A DNA stretch of 64,000 nucleotides from Antilocapra americana (GCA_007570785.1 ML664161.1:12435816-12499815); one strand, 5' to 3'; shown: positions 35,838 through 48,314, numbered from the stretch's first letter. The notes: generated from the sequence alone by a model not told the origin. Numbers and translations are program-made.

Positions 35838-38800
35838 AGTTCAGTCATTCAGTCATGTCCGACTCTTTGCGACCCCATGAATTGCAGCAAGCCAGGCCTC
35901 CTTGTCCTTCACCAACTCCTGGAGTCCACCCAAAACCATGTCCATCGAGTCGGTGATAGCATCCAACCAACTCATCCTGTCGTCCCCTTCTTCTCCCGCC
36001 TTCAGTCTTTTCCCAGCACCAGGGTCTTTTCCAATGAGTCAGTTCTTTGCAACACCACAGTTCAAAAGCATCAATTCTTTGGCACTCAGCTTTCTTCACT
36101 GTCCAATTCTCACATCCATACCTGACTACTGGAAAAACCATAGCCTTGACTAGATGGACCTTTGTTGACAAATTAATGCCACTGCTTTTCAATATGCTAT
36201 TAAGGTTGGTCACAACTTTCCTTCCAAGGAGTAGGTGTCTTTTGATTTCATAGCTGCAATCACCATCTGCAGTGATTTTGGAGCGCCAAAAAAATAAAGT
36301 CTGCCACTGTTTACCCATCTATTTGCCATGAAGTGAAGGACCAGATGCCGTGATCTTAGTTTTCTGAATGTTGAGCTTTAAGCCAACTTTTTCACTCTCC
36401 TCTTTCACTTTCATCAAGAGGCTTTTTAGTTCTTCTTCACTTTCTGCCAGAAGGGTGATGTCATTGCATAACTTAGGTTATTGATATTTCTCCCAGAAAT
36501 CTTGATTCCAGTTTGTGCTTGCTCCAGCTCAGCGTTTCTCATGATGTACCCTGCATATAAGTTAAATAAGCAGGGTGACAATTTACAGCCTTGATGTACT
36601 CCTTTCCCGATTTGGAACCAGTCTGTTGCTCCATGTGCATTTCTAACTGTTGCTTCTTGACCTGCATACAAATTTCTCAAGAGGCAGGTCAGGTAGTCTG
36701 GTATTTCCATCGCTTGAAGAATTTCCCACAGCTTGTTGTTATCCATAAACTCAAGGCTTTGGCATAGTCAATAAAGCAGAAATAGGCATTTTTCTGGAAC
36801 TCTCTTGCTTTTTTGATAATCCATCGGATGTTGGCAATTTGATCTCTGGATCCTCTGCCTTTTCTACAACATCAGGAAGTTCATGGCTCATGTATTGCTA
36901 AAGCCTGGCTTGGAATATTTTGAGCATTACTTTACTAGCGTGTGAGATGAGTTCAATTGTGCAGTAGTTTGAGCATTCTTTGGCATTGCCTTTCTTTGGG
37001 ATAGGCATGAAAACTGACCTTTTCTGGTATGTGGCCACTGCTGAGTTTTCCAAATTTGCTGGCATATTGAGTTCAGCACTTCCACTGCATCATCTTCTAG
37101 GATTTGAAATAGCTCAACTGGAATCCCATCACCTCCACTAGCTTTGTTTGTAGTGATGCTTTCTAAGGCCCACTTGAAAGCACACAGGATGTGCTTCACA
37201 TTCCAGGATGTCTGGCTCTAGGTGAGTGATCACACCATCGTGATTATCTGAGTCATAAATATCTTTTTTGTACAGTTCTTCCATGTATTCTTGCCACGTC
37301 TTCTTAAAATCTACTTCTGTTAGGTCCATCCCATTTCTGTCCTTTATTGAGCCCATCTTTGCATGAAATGTTCCCTTGGTATCTCTAATTTTCTTGAAGA
37401 GATTTATAGTCTTTCCCATTATGTTGTTTTCCTCTATTTCTTTGCATTGATGGCTGAGGAAGACTTCTTATCTCTCCTTGCTATTCTTTGAATCTCTGCA
37501 TTCAAATGGGAATATTCCTTTTCTCCTTTGCTTTTGGCTTCTCTTCTTTTCACAGCTATTTGTAAGGCCTCCTCAGACAGCCATTTTGCTTTTGTGCATT
37601 TCTTTTTCTTGAGGATGGTTTTGATCCCTGTCTCCTGTACAATGTCACAAACCTCTGTCCATAGTTCATCAGGCACTCTATCAGATCTAGTCCCTTAAAT
37701 CAGTTTCTCACTTCCACTGTATAATCATAAGGGATTTTATTTAGGTCATACCTGAATGGTCTAGTGGTTTTCCCTACTTTCTTCAATTTAAGTCTGAATT
37801 TGGCAATAAGGAGTTGATGATCTGAGCCACAGTCAGCTCCCAGTCTTGTTTTTGCTGACTGTATAGCGGTTCTCCATCTTTGGCTGCAAAGAATACAATC
37901 AATCTGATTTCAATGTTGACCATCTGGTGATGTCCATGTGTAGAGTCTTCTCTTGTGTTGTTGGAAGAGGGTGTTTGCTCTGACCAGTGTGTTCTCCTGG
38001 CAAAACTCTATCTGCTTCATTCTGTACTCCAAGGCCAAATTTACCTATTATTCCAGGTGTTTCCTCAACTTCTACTTTTGCATTTCAGTCTCCTATAATG
38101 AACAGGACATCTTTTTTGGGTGTTCCAAAAGGTCTTGTAGGTCTTCATAGAACCGTTCAACTTCAGCTTCTTCAGCATTACTGTTTGGGGCATAGACTTG
38201 GATTACCGTGATATTGAATGGTTTGCCTTGGAAACCAACAGAGATCATCCTGTCCTTTTTGAGATTGCATCCAAGTACTGTATTTCAGACACTTTTGTTG
38301 ACTATGATGGCTACTCCATTTCTTCTAAGGGATTCCTGCCCACAGTAGTAGATACAATGGTCATCTGAGTTAAATTCACCCATTCCAGTCCATCTTAATT
38401 CGCTGATTCCTAGAATGTCTATGTTCACTCTTGCCATCTCCTGTTTGACCAGTTCCAATATGCCTTGATTCATGGACCTAACATTCCAGGTTCCTATACA
38501 ATATTGATCTTTCCACATCCGACCTTGGTTCTGTAACTAGTCACATCCACAGCTGGACATCGTTTTTGCTTTGGCTCCGTGCCTTCATTCTTTCTGGAGT
38601 TATTTCTCCACTGATCTCCAGTAGCATATTGGGCATCTACCCACCTGGGGGGTTCATCTTTTAGTGTCCTGTTTTTTTGCCTTTTCATACTGTTCATGGC
38701 GTTCTCAAGTCAAGAATATTGAAGTGGTGAATACTGAAGTGATTTGCCATTCCCTTCTTCAGTGGACCACATTCTGTCAGACCTCTCCACCATGACCCTT

Positions 38801-39185
38801 CCATCCTGGGTGGCCCTACACGGCATGGCTTAGTTTCATTGAGTTAAACAAGGCTGTGGTCCATGTGATCAGATTGGCTAGTTTTCTATGATTATGGTTT
38901 CAGTATGTCTTCCCTCTTGCCCTTTAGCAACACCTACCCTCTTGCTTGGGTTTCTCTTACCTTGGATGTGGAATATCACTTCACGCTGTTCCAGCAAAGC
39001 GCAGCCACTGCTCCTTGCCTTGAACGAGAAGTCTCTCCTCATGGTTCCCCCTCCTGACCTAGAATGTGGAGTAGCTCCATTTGGCCTTCCTGCGCTTCAC
39101 AGCCACAGCTCTTTGGATACTCCTTGCTCCTCTCGGCCACTGCCCCTGATGTCAGCCTCGGGGTAGCTCCTCTCTGCCACAGGGT
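35838..39185 (-). mobile_element. Second nearly complete BovB, minus strand
   Basis: Starts with 'agttcagtcattcagtcatg', runs through 3' UTR, reverse transcriptase (about 36750-36420) and endonuclease (about 38520-38285), and ends in a G+C-rich leader (about 38985-39185). The leader is the extra 5' part missing from the copy at 7852. Many frameshifts and stops; the catalytic box is disrupted (NNLSYAM in place of the YADD context). I found no clear target duplication. A perfect 19 bp repeat starts immediately beyond its 5' end. Confidence 0.95.
38285..38518 (-). pseudogene. BovB endonuclease fragment
   Basis: A 77-codon minus-strand frame with IGTWNVRSMN, DILGISELRWTGMGEF and RRNGVAIIVNK, the first part of the BovB APE domain, including the Asn and Glu expected in the active site. 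It ends at a stop shortly afterwards. Remnant only. Confidence 0.9.
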
Positions 39186-39233
39186 AGCTTTACAGAGGAT
39201 TTATAAAAAAAAAAAGCTTTACAGAGGATTTAT
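39186..39233 (+). repeat. Oligo(A) flanked by a perfect 19 bp direct repeat
   Basis: agctttacagaggatttat is found at 39186-39204 and again at 39215-39233, with only A residues between (39205-39214). This is the structure of a target duplication around a tail-only insertion. Slippage or simple duplication could also produce it. Confidence 0.85.
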
Positions 39234-39320
39234 TATGCTGAAAGTTTACTAGGCCTCATGAAAGACAGGAAAAACATAAAAACATAATCACTACCCACAA
39301 AGATACAGAATAACAAAAAA

Positions 39321-39556
39321 TACTTGACTAAAGTGAAAGTGAAGTCGCTCAGTCATGTCTGACTCTTTGTGACCGCATGGACTGTAGCTTACCAGGCTCT
39401 TCTGTCCATGGGATTTTCCAGGCAAGAATACTAGAGTGGGTTGCCATTTCCTTCTACAGGAGATCTTCCACACACAAGGATTGATTCCCAGTCTCCCGCA
39501 TTGTAGACAGTCGCTTTACCGTCTGAGCCACTGGGAAAGTCTATTACTTGACTAAA
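39321..39556 (-). repeat. Bov-tA SINE, antisense, 12 bp TSD
   Basis: tacttgactaaa is duplicated at 39321-39332 and 39545-39556. The body reads 'gtgaaagtgaagtcgctcag', 'ggattttccaggcaagaata' and 'cgtctgagccactgggaaag'. The perfect duplication suggests a fairly recent copy. Confidence 0.96.
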
Positions 39557-41025
39557 AGTACTACATTAAACATATCAAGTAAATGTGGCCTTTGAATTTC
39601 AATTATAGTTCACTGCAAGATACATAATAGAATTTGTCATCTATTCCATGAAAGATCCTGATAAAAGTTATAAAAATGTTACTAACTGTAAAACCCCAAA
39701 CTTCTAAAAGCTAAAATTTCTCAGTGGTCAAAGGATGAATCTAAGAAGAAAAGAAAAGAAAAAAAAAAAAAAAAGCAGCAATTCTTTCTATTTCAAGTAC
39801 TTTAAGAAGCTCTCTTACTAGCAAAGTACATATTGCAAATTAAATTGTCAGCACGTGAAAAAGAAAAATCTCCAGAAGAATATATTGTTATGGGTAGGAA
39901 GAGTAGATCTTTAGATTGTGAATTTTAATCTAAAAAGGAGTACACTGGAGAAAAGAAAATAACACAAAATATAATTGGGTATGAGGCATTTCTCATAACT
40001 AGAAGAGGATAGTATTCTACCGAAATGCTATGAAATATCCTATGCAATATGCTTACTATGTTTTATCTGCTCTATAAATTATCTTAATTAAATTTAGTTT
40101 CATGATTGTCTTCTGAAAGATTAGAAAGATATTCCATTGGATATCTAATTTAGGATTAGAATAATACTCAATCAAATTGCACTAGCACTCACAGAATTTT
40201 TCTTGTAAATAACCCCTGAATTTAAGGCATTCTTGGAATCCTGTTTTCTCAGCTCATGAACATATTTTTTTTAATGTGAAGAGAAATTTCTTTTGCAAGT
40301 GAATCATTGAAACTTGGAAACAAGCAATGTAATTATAAAATAATTCAGGAAGTCCATCAAACTGTCTAGAGATTCCCCAAGGTGTTATAAGTCTGACAGC
40401 TTTGGCATTTTCTACTAGTCTAGGGAGAAACTGGACAGTCCTCAATATCTGTATATAATTAATACTTTTTTAAAGAATCTTCTTTTCCTTATTACTTAAC
40501 CTAAGTTGCTGAGAGCTAAATAAATCAACTCATATACATCTTTTTTTTTCCTTTTTTATCTCTCTACTTGATGGGATGAACACATTTTATATCATTTTCT
40601 TAAAATGTGTCCATTCATAATACTCTATATGACTTCTCTAAATAATTAATTGACTCTTGAGTTTCCTTTGGAGCTTCAGGCCCAGGGTTGAATGAGATTC
40701 TGATCCTGTTATAACTGAAAAAATAAAACTAAAAGAGTTTGGATTCTTGGATTAAGGAAGAAAAACATTTTGATGACTAGTAGCTCTGTGAAGAGAAAAC
40801 ACCTTCCTTTTCTAAATGTGTTTCCCCTAAGAGTCTCTGAAACTAATTCCAGTCTTTTATAAAATACCCTCTGGTCCAATTTTAGCCCCTAATTATGTTA
40901 TTAATTTCTAGGGTCCTCAAGGGGCCCAGAAAGAACTCTTTAAGTGCTGTTGTGGGTCATAAGGTTATTCTGGTCATAAAGCTCATGCCAAGACCACACA
41001 AATCCTAACAAAGGATTTATTTTTT
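39557..41025. other. No recognised feature; oligo(A) at 39748-39774
   Basis: About 1.5 kb. An A-rich tract with two G interruptions lies at 39748-39774. I see no element attached to it. Confidence 0.5.
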
Positions 41026-41235
41026 AATGTGTTCCATGTACTATGCGCTTATTATACTCATGTATTCTTTATTCTACATGGTAAACTTACTGAGTGCTGT
41101 TATTGATGAGGAAACTGAGATATAGATAAGTTATTTATCCTAGGTTAGTTATAGAGCTTGGGAGTTAGAAAATGGGGAAAGTGGGAATTGCCCTCAACAT
41201 CTGTCTCCAAAGCCCATGTTCTTCAACAATATACT
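41026..41235 (+). repeat. MIR SINE, sense
   Basis: 'gtgttccatgtactatgcgc', 'tgttattgatgaggaaactg', 'agttatttatcctaggttag' and 'caaagcccatgttctt'. Diverged MIR. Confidence 0.8.
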
Positions 41236-41324
41236 TTGTGGTCTCTTTCCCCCATATGTAAGATTTGGAAATCAGACAATATGAGGTCCTCAAACAAACA
41301 AACAAGGATTTCACAGAGTTGAAA

Positions 41325-41560
41325 TCCAATTGACTTTATAGTCCAGCTCTACCAATTGTCATATCTGTGGCCTTACAAATGTTTATTTCCTTCAGGCTTC
41401 CATTTTTCTCATGAGCAAATTGAAATAAAAATACCCAGCTTCACACAGTTGTGAGGATTATGTTCAATAATATATGTTAAATTTTTATGTAAATTTTAAC
41501 ATGCTCTGAATTACAGAGCAAAATAAATGTTTTTCAATATTAATATTTACAATTAGCAGT
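41325..41560 (-). repeat. MIR SINE, antisense
   Basis: 'cttccatttttctcatgagc', 'cacagttgtgaggattatgt' and a 'catgctctgaattacagagc' region match the reverse of MIR. Confidence 0.75.
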
Positions 41561-41882
41561 ATCTGAGGTTCTTGGATTAGTGGGGGTTTATATAATGTTT
41601 TAGGGAGTGGACTCATGATTCCACTTTCTCCCATGAAAAATGTTTCATGGAATCATGAACTTAGTGGAAATGATTCTTTCCACTATATGGATGAGAATGT
41701 CATATTCTAGAAATGACTAGTTGATTCCAGAAGCCAGTAAACCTGGTTGGATGTTGTCTATCTTTTGCGAAGAAGCTTCTGCATTACAATGATTATCACC
41801 ACATAGGAGGGATGGGAAAAGTACCAAATACAGTGAAGAAAAAAGTTCTTTATGAGTAAATGGAATATTGGCTTAAAATGGG

Positions 41883-42068
41883 GCAGTGGTTTTCAGAGTT
41901 TCAAATTATTGTCTAAGAACTAGCAGCATCTGCATTACCAGGGAATACCTTAGACACAAATTATCAAACTCAACCCCAGACTGAATCTAAAGCTCTAGGT
42001 AATGCCAGAAATTTGTGCTTTAATAAGACCTCTGGGGACTCCCACTGGTATGGAGTTTAAGAGTGCTG
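41883..42068 (+). mobile_element. MER5A-type hAT-Charlie MITE
   Basis: Starts 'gcagtggttttcagagtttc', continues 'agcagcatctgcattaccag' and 'tgtgctttaataagacctct', and ends 'gtttaagagtgct', the reverse of the start. This is the well-known 190 bp MER5A layout, a non-autonomous DNA transposon. It is ancient and diverged. Confidence 0.85.
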
Positions 42069-42124
42069 ATTTCAAACCAAATTGTCAATTCTTGAATAAT
42101 GATTCAACATGTCTCAGTGGTAAG

Positions 42125-42320
42125 ACATATGCAAGATATTTTCTTTCTCAGCTATCTATCCTTCCTTCTACAAAGTGGGGATAGAATCATATTTGCCTCT
42201 TAGAATTGTTGTGAGGATTAAACTCGCTAATAAGTTTGTTGTAAAATTCTAAAATTCTTAGCACAGTTCTTTCAATAAACTAAGTATTCCATAAATATAA
42301 GATATTGTTACTTGAAAGAG
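42125..42320 (-). repeat. MIR SINE, antisense
   Basis: 'cttccttctacaaagtgggg', 'ttgttgtgaggattaaactc' and 'tcttagcacagttctttcaa' are the reverse of the MIR 3' part. The 60-codon frame at 42002-42184 is part MER5A and part MIR. Confidence 0.85.
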
Positions 42321-42370
42321 AGCTCTATGCTGTGAGGAAGGGTTTCCTCTGTCCTCTGTGCAAAATTCAT

Positions 42371-44035
42371 TTGTTGTTGTTGTCTAAAGTCATGGCTAAC
42401 ATTTTATGACTCCAATTGCTTTTCACATCAGGTGACCAAAATATTGGAACTTTAGCTTCAGCAACAGTCCTTCCAATGAATATTCAGGATTGATTTCCTT
42501 TGGAGTTGACTGGTTTGATTTCCTTGTAATTCAGGGAACTCTCAAGAGTCTTCTTCAGCACCACATTTCAAAGGCATCAGTTCTTTGGTACTCAGCCTGC
42601 TTTATGGACTAACTCTCACAGCCATACATGACTATTGGAAAAATCATAGTTTTGACTATACAGACCTTTGTTGGCAAAATGACGTTTTTACTTTTTAATA
42701 TTCTGTCTAGGTTTGTCATAGCTTTTCTTCAAAGGAGTAAGAATCTTTTAATTTCACAGCTGCAATCACTGTCTTCAGTGATTTTGGAGCACAAGAAAAT
42801 AAAGTCTGTCACTGGTTCCATTGCTTCTCCCATCTATTTGCCATGAACTGATGGGACCAGATGCCATGATCTTAGTTTTTTGAATGTTGAGTTTCAAGTC
42901 AAATTTTTCACTCTCTTTCACCCTCAACAAGAGACTCTTTAGTTCTGTCTTTTTTTTTTCTTCCATTAGGGTAATATCATCTGCATATCTGAGATTGTTA
43001 ATATTTCTCCTGGAAATCTTGATTCCAGCTTGTGATTCATCCAGACTGACATTTCTTATGATGTACTCTGCATATAAGTTAAATAAGCAGGGTGACAATA
43101 TACATTCTTGAAGTATTTCTTTCCCAATTTTGAACCAGTCCATTGTTTCATGACCAGTGCTAATTGTTGCTTCTTGACCCATCCACAGGTTTCTTGGCAG
43201 ACAGGTAAGGTGGGCAGCTATTCCCAACTCTTTAAGAATTTTCCACAGTTTGTTGTGATCTATACAAAGCCTTTAACATAGTCAGTGAAGCAGAACTTGA
43301 TGGTTTTTCTGGAACTTCCTTGCTATCTCCATAGTCCAACCAGGATTGGCAACTTGATCTCTGATTCCCCTGCTTCTTTGAAACCCAGCTTGTACATCTG
43401 GAAGTTCTTGCTTCGTATATTACTGAAGACTAGCTTGAAGGATTTTGAGCATAACCTTACTAGCATATGAAATGAGTGTAACTGTATGGTAGTTTGAACA
43501 TTTTTTGGCATTGTCCTTCTTTGGAATTAAAATGAAAACTGACTTTTCCAGTCCTGTGGCCACTCCTGAGTTTTCCAAGTTTGCTGACACATGAAACATC
43601 AAGTATAGTACTTTAATAGCATCATCGTTTAGAATATTTTAAATAGCTCAGCTGGAATTCCATCAGCTCCCTTAACTTTTTTCATAGTATTGCTTCCTAA
43701 AGCCCACTTGACTTCACACTCCAGGATGTGAGTTATCACACCATAATTGTTATCTGGTTATTAAGACCTTTTCTTTTCTTTTTTTCTTTTAATAGTTCTC
43801 TGTATTCTTACCACATCTTTTTAATCTCTTCTGTTTCTGTTAGGTCCTTACTGTTTCTGTCCTTTACCATGCCCATTCTTGCATGAAATACTCCCTTGAT
43901 ATCCCCAATTTTCTTGAAGAGACCTCTAGTCTTTCCCAGTCTATTGTTTTCCTCTAATTCTTTGCACCATTCATTTAAGAAGGCTTCCTTATCTCTCCTT
44001 GCTATTATTCTCTGGAGCTCTGCATTCTGTGCAAC
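42371..44035 (-). mobile_element. Old, diverged BovB, antisense, 3' end internally deleted
   Basis: Opens with the old-type end 'ttgttgttgttgtctaaagt', then jumps within about 50 bp to 'cacatcaggtgaccaaaata', so roughly 250 bp of the 3' end is missing. It then follows BovB through the reverse transcriptase ('gtaatatcatctgcatatct', the antisense of a YADD box) to 'cttatctctccttgctatta'. The minus-strand frame at 42775-43227 still shows NNLRYADDITLM with the catalytic box intact, but no complete domain remains. Confidence 0.92.
42775..43227 (-). pseudogene. BovB reverse transcriptase fragment
   Basis: A 150-codon frame with DWFKIGKEILQECILSP (the consensus has QGC), LFNLYAEYIIRN and NLRYADDITLMEE. 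The YADD catalytic box is preserved by chance in this old copy. Upstream and downstream frames are broken by stops and indels. Confidence 0.9.
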
Positions 44036-44527
44036 ATTAGGTGCAAACATTTGAAAGGACTTGGAAGATATAATTTCTAAAATTTACTCCTATCCTATGA
44101 ATTCCTGAGACAACACTTTCTATGCTATGCTTATAACAGTACTTCTGACAAAACCCCATCCCCAGAGCCATTTAATGGATCTTTATGACATATAAATAAG
44201 CTAAAATATTTTTTTCACAGGTAGTCTTTTGCCAATTCAATAAAAATATGAAACAAGCATCTATGTGCCTTTTATCCCCCCTTCACTTTCTAAATTCCTT
44301 TTCTGGCCTCTGTTCTTCATCCTAACTATTCACAGATTTTCAATACAAAATCTTCCCCATACAGTTATTTGCTCTGCACTGATCTGTGTTTTTGTTTCTT
44401 CAGTTCTTTAAAGGTAAGAATTATAATGACTTTAAATATTACTAATCATGCTCATATATCCCCATCTTACTTGGACAGATCTGTGTGCTGATATTCTCCT
44501 TGATATCCAAGTGTCAAAGCTGAATCA
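44036..44527. other. No recognised feature
   Basis: About 490 bp between the old BovB and the CHR-like SINE. Nothing recognised. Confidence 0.5.
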
Positions 44528-44642
44528 GGATACCTGGTTAAGACTCTGCTTCCACTTCAGGTGGCCAGGTTCCACCCCTGATTGGGAAACTAAGATCCCA
44601 CATACCGCATGACATGGCCAGAAAAGAAAAAAAAAAAAAAAG
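44528..44642 (+). repeat. CHR-type tRNA-Glu SINE
   Basis: 'ctggttaagactctgcttcc', 'gccaggttccacccctgatt' and 'ctaagatcccacataccgca' followed by an A tail at 44626-44642. This is the CHR-1/CHR-2 SINE type shared by ruminants, whales and hippopotamus, older than the Bov-tA SINEs. The head is worn. Confidence 0.85.
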
Positions 44643-44749
44643 CTAATGAGCCCTAGAATTTGTTTTTAAATCTAGACTCCATGTGTAATCATCAAACTCT
44701 GATGAAATATGTGAATGTTTTATGCACAAATGGCTATGGGAGCAAAGAA

Positions 44750-45009
44750 GGAAGGAGCAACTCTGTGTCAGAGGGTTAGTGCTGAGACCATTGAGGAATA
44801 TATGAAAGGCAAATCAGAGCTTGAGGTAGAAAGACATTCCACATGGAAGAAACAAAGGTATTCAGGGGTGTTTGCTCATGAACCTCACTAATCTTTAGAA
44901 CTATGTCTTGTACAGCTAGAGAGAAGGAGCAGTGAGAGGAAAGCTGGAAAGAGGGAAAGAGATGGAAACCGTGAAAGGATGTTACATCAACATACGAGGC
45001 CTGTATGGT
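44750..45009 (-). repeat. Probable L2 fragment, antisense
   Basis: 'agacattccacatggaagaa' and 'gagagaaggagcagtgagag' resemble the antisense L2 3' region. The match is loose. Confidence 0.45.
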
Positions 45010-45125
45010 TGATTTTATCTAATTTTTTAGAAGAGGAAAATGAGGCCCATTGAATATAAATCGTATAGAAAATGAACAGCAGAGCCCAACTCGAGACCAG
45101 GTCTTCTCCCAACTCCCTTTGAGTA
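45010..45125 (+). repeat. MIR 3' half, sense
   Basis: 'ttagaagaggaaaatgaggc' and 'agcagagcccaactcgagac' match the second half of MIR. Confidence 0.6.
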
Positions 45126-45361
45126 CATTTTATACTGTATTATATATCTAGTTAGCATTTCTTTAAGTAGTAAATTTCTAATTTAGATACAAGGCTTTAT
45201 ACTTTGGTGTTACATATGTTGCAGGGATTTGGGGGAGAGGGCAGAATTCCTTTAACAGGTGACCCAATATTCTATTTACTCATAAAGAAGTTTTTTCTGG
45301 TTGTATTTTTGCTCTTTTCCCATCCTAAAGCAATCAGAAGTGAAGGTAAAAGGAAGGAAAG

Positions 45362-45630
45362 AAACTAATACTGATTGATTGTCTACTGTGAGCCAGGGAC
45401 TATGCTATATATTTTCTATGCTATGTTATTTGAATGTTCACAAGAGTGCTTTAAGTTAAATATTATTACTTAGTTTTTAAAAGTGAAGACTTTAAGATTG
45501 AGCTGTATGAAATTTTTAAGTAACGTGACCAAGATCATGCAGCCAGTTGAGTGACAGATTTGAATCTGGATCTTCTTGACCTAGGTCCAAATCATCTCTT
45601 CAACTTATCTAACTCTGCTTCTTAGGAAGG
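45362..45630 (+). repeat. MIR SINE, sense
   Basis: 'gattgtctactgtgagccag', 'gactatgctatat', 'gaccaagatcatgcagccag' and 'gatttgaatctggatcttct'. Near full length. Confidence 0.85.
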
Positions 45631-46760
45631 AGTTCAACATTTAGCTCAAAACAATATGAGTCAGTAATCTAAAAATGTTGATGGAGGAAAGGTTTTAGGA
45701 TAATGTCTTTAAAGAAGGACATAGGCAAGGAAAGTAATGGGACATTTTCAAAACAGTCATGTAAATAGCCTTTATTTTGAATAGCTTTGGGGGCTCTACA
45801 TATCCAGAAAGACTGAGGCCAGGGGGAACAGATTGATTGTAAAATAGGTCATGAGGCAACATGAAGAAGAAACAATGAGTGAGTAGGAAGAGATGCACTG
45901 TGTAACAAGGGGGTGGGTGTAGAATCTCTGGCTCTCAGGAGTTTTGTTTGCCTGCTCAAATTACATTTTGTGGTATGTGTACCCAACATCCATCACTCCA
46001 TATTTCCCAAAGGATCAGTGTTCCAAATGGTTTGATTTTGTCCCAGAATCCCAAATAATTAAATATTTATAAATTTCCATTGTTGAGCAAACTAAGTTCT
46101 AGAATACATTGATGTATTACACACATGAGAAGTTCTAGAATACACACATGAGAAGATGCTATTAATTCAAGTTCCTACCCTAGAATCCCTTAGTGTCTGA
46201 GAAACTCTTCATCATCAAAGGAAAAGGGCTTCAGTAACTGGTTGAGACTAGTCCAAGCTTCTTTACACATCTTGGATGCACAATTTAACCTTTCAGTGTT
46301 GATGTACAGTATCCTGATCTTAGAGGGATATCTTTGATAAATATTTATTATATTACTATAAAAAGGTAGAAAGTAAAGTGAGTTCTGAAAAATTGAGTTC
46401 CACCTCCAGAGTACTTTAAGGATCATATGTAGTTCTTTGTATTTATATCATTAAGTGGTTTAACTCATTGAAAGCAAAAAAAAATGTTTAATTACTTGAC
46501 TCTGTGTATATAATATATTTACTTGAAATAATGACAGAGGAACTTATCATTATAGTTTTTTATTAGTCAGAAATTTTCCTGTTAGATGAAGTATAAGCCA
46601 TTTATACTTATATACTTCCTTATATATATTAAAGTATATATATATACTTATACACTTCCTAGTATATACATATCTCCAGACAAGTCACTTGTCTCTATTA
46701 TTAAAAACAATATTAAAAAGTATAAGCAGATAATTGAGTGCCTACAGGCATTTTTCTAGA
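45631..46760. other. No recognised feature; small tandem duplication near 46.1 kb
   Basis: About 1.1 kb. At 46092-46154 a segment starting 'aagttctagaataca' and ending 'cacacatgagaag' is repeated in tandem, the second unit shorter by about 12 bases. (TA)-rich patches lie near 46610-46660. Confidence 0.55.
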
Positions 46761-46895
46761 TCATAGTCAGAAAGTAAATACTTTGGCTTTGTGAGCCACA
46801 TAGATCTGTTGTAACTATCAAAGTCTTTTGGCACTAAAGCAAAGTACAATGTGTAAGTGAGTAAATGTAGTAGTGTTCCAATGAAACTATTTATA
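46761..46895 (+). mobile_element. hAT-Charlie-like MITE fragment
   Basis: 'aaagtaaatactttggcttt', 'gtgagccacatagatctgtt' and 'tagtgttccaatgaaactat' follow the core of a common mammalian hAT-Charlie non-autonomous family (consensus motif GTTCCAATAAAACT). The exact subfamily is not determined. The ends are worn away. Confidence 0.75.
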
Positions 46896-47246
46896 GGGAG
46901 AGTGAATTTTAAATATTGTGTGATTTTTTATATATTATGAAATTCTTCTTTAAAATTTTTAAGGCCATTCTTAGCTCAGAGTTCATATAAAAACGGGAAG
47001 TACATTGGATTTACCTGTGGAACGTTGTTCTAGACATTTACCTTTTTCATTTCAAATTCTGTCATCCATGTCAAGGCGAGGTTTATTTACTTCTAGTGTA
47101 TTGGTGCTGAAACTAAGTATCAAGAATACTAAACTGACTTGAATATCACACAGCAACTAATTGACACATCTTTGAAAATTTTTTGACTTCTGTGAGTCCT
47201 GATTTCTTTAGATGTAGACTAGAGAGAGACATATATTTGTGGTGGT

Positions 47247-47541
47247 ATTATAGGGATGCTGCTGCTGCTAAGTCACTTCAATCATGTCCGACTCTGTGCC
47301 ACCCCATAGACTGCAGCCCACCAGGCTCCACTGTCCCTGGGATTCTCAAGACAAGAACACTGGAGTGGGTTGCCATTTCCTTCTTCAATGCATGAAAATG
47401 AAAAGTGAAAGTGAAGTCACTGAGTCGTGTCTGACTCTTCCAGACCTCATGGACTGCAGCTTACCAGGCTCCTCTGTCCATGGGGTTTTCCAGGCAAGAG
47501 TACTGGTGTGGGTTTCCAGTGCCTTCTCCATTATAGGGATG
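47247..47541 (-). repeat. Bov-A2 SINE (dimeric), antisense, 12 bp TSD
   Basis: attatagggatg is duplicated at 47247-47258 and 47530-47541. The body has the two Bov-A monomers expected of Bov-A2, joined by 'gaaaatgaaaagtgaaagtg'. It starts 'ctgctgctgctaagtcactt' and ends 'ggtttccagtgccttctcc'. This is among the cleanest insertions in the window. Confidence 0.97.
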
Positions 47542-47544
47542 AAA

Positions 47545-48300
47545 TAATAAAATTCATTTATTCAAATATTATTTAAAATTTTCCTAGTAGCAGAGGTTTC
47601 CCTGAAATATTAAAGTTCAGGAGATGTACAATGGAAATAGCAGATGCTGCCATGAAGCTCACAATTAAGTTTATAAGATATACAGTGAATTTAAAATTTT
47701 AGCAAATGTGCTAATTGCTTTGATAGAAAAAAATGTAGGTCTAAGGGAAAATATAGAACAGGTACCTACCCTAGGTTTTAGGAAACACTTTCTAGAAAGT
47801 AGTGGTATCAAATGGAGCCATGAAATTATATCCTAAAGTGAAAAAAAATGGGAAAAAAAAGTATTCAAGGCAAGTGCAAGGTTGTCGGTAAATTCCAGAG
47901 GTAAGAGAGAGTTAGCCCACTAAGAAAATCAAAGAAGTTCAATATGTCTAGGAATATAGATCAAGACATAAAACAGATTCAAGAGCTAATACTAAAAAAG
48001 TAAGAAGACATATGAAGACATGTTAATAGGTTTAGACATTATCCTAGGAACAAAAGGAAACCCTGACAAATTTTAGAGAATGATGAAATAATATTAGACT
48101 TACATTTTGAAAAGGTTATCCTACTGCAATATAAAGAATGGATTGTAAATTGATGAGAATGAGTCCAGGGAGACTGGTTAGAAAGCAGATGCTGTGGTCA
48201 GTTGAATAGTAGCAGTGGCTTGAATTAAATTAATGGCAGAAGAAATTAGGAGAAATGGCCAAATTCAAGAAACATTAAGTAAGTGGGCTTATTTTAAAAT
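47545..48300 (-). repeat. L2 LINE, antisense, 3' part
   Basis: From the 3' end: 'attcatttattcaaatatta', 'gctgccatgaagctcacaat', 'ttacattttgaaaaggttat' and 'cagggagactggttagaaag'. This matches the antisense of the L2 3' UTR and C-terminal coding region in order. Ancient, with many indels. Confidence 0.78.
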
Positions 48301-48314
48301 ATTTATTTTATATC

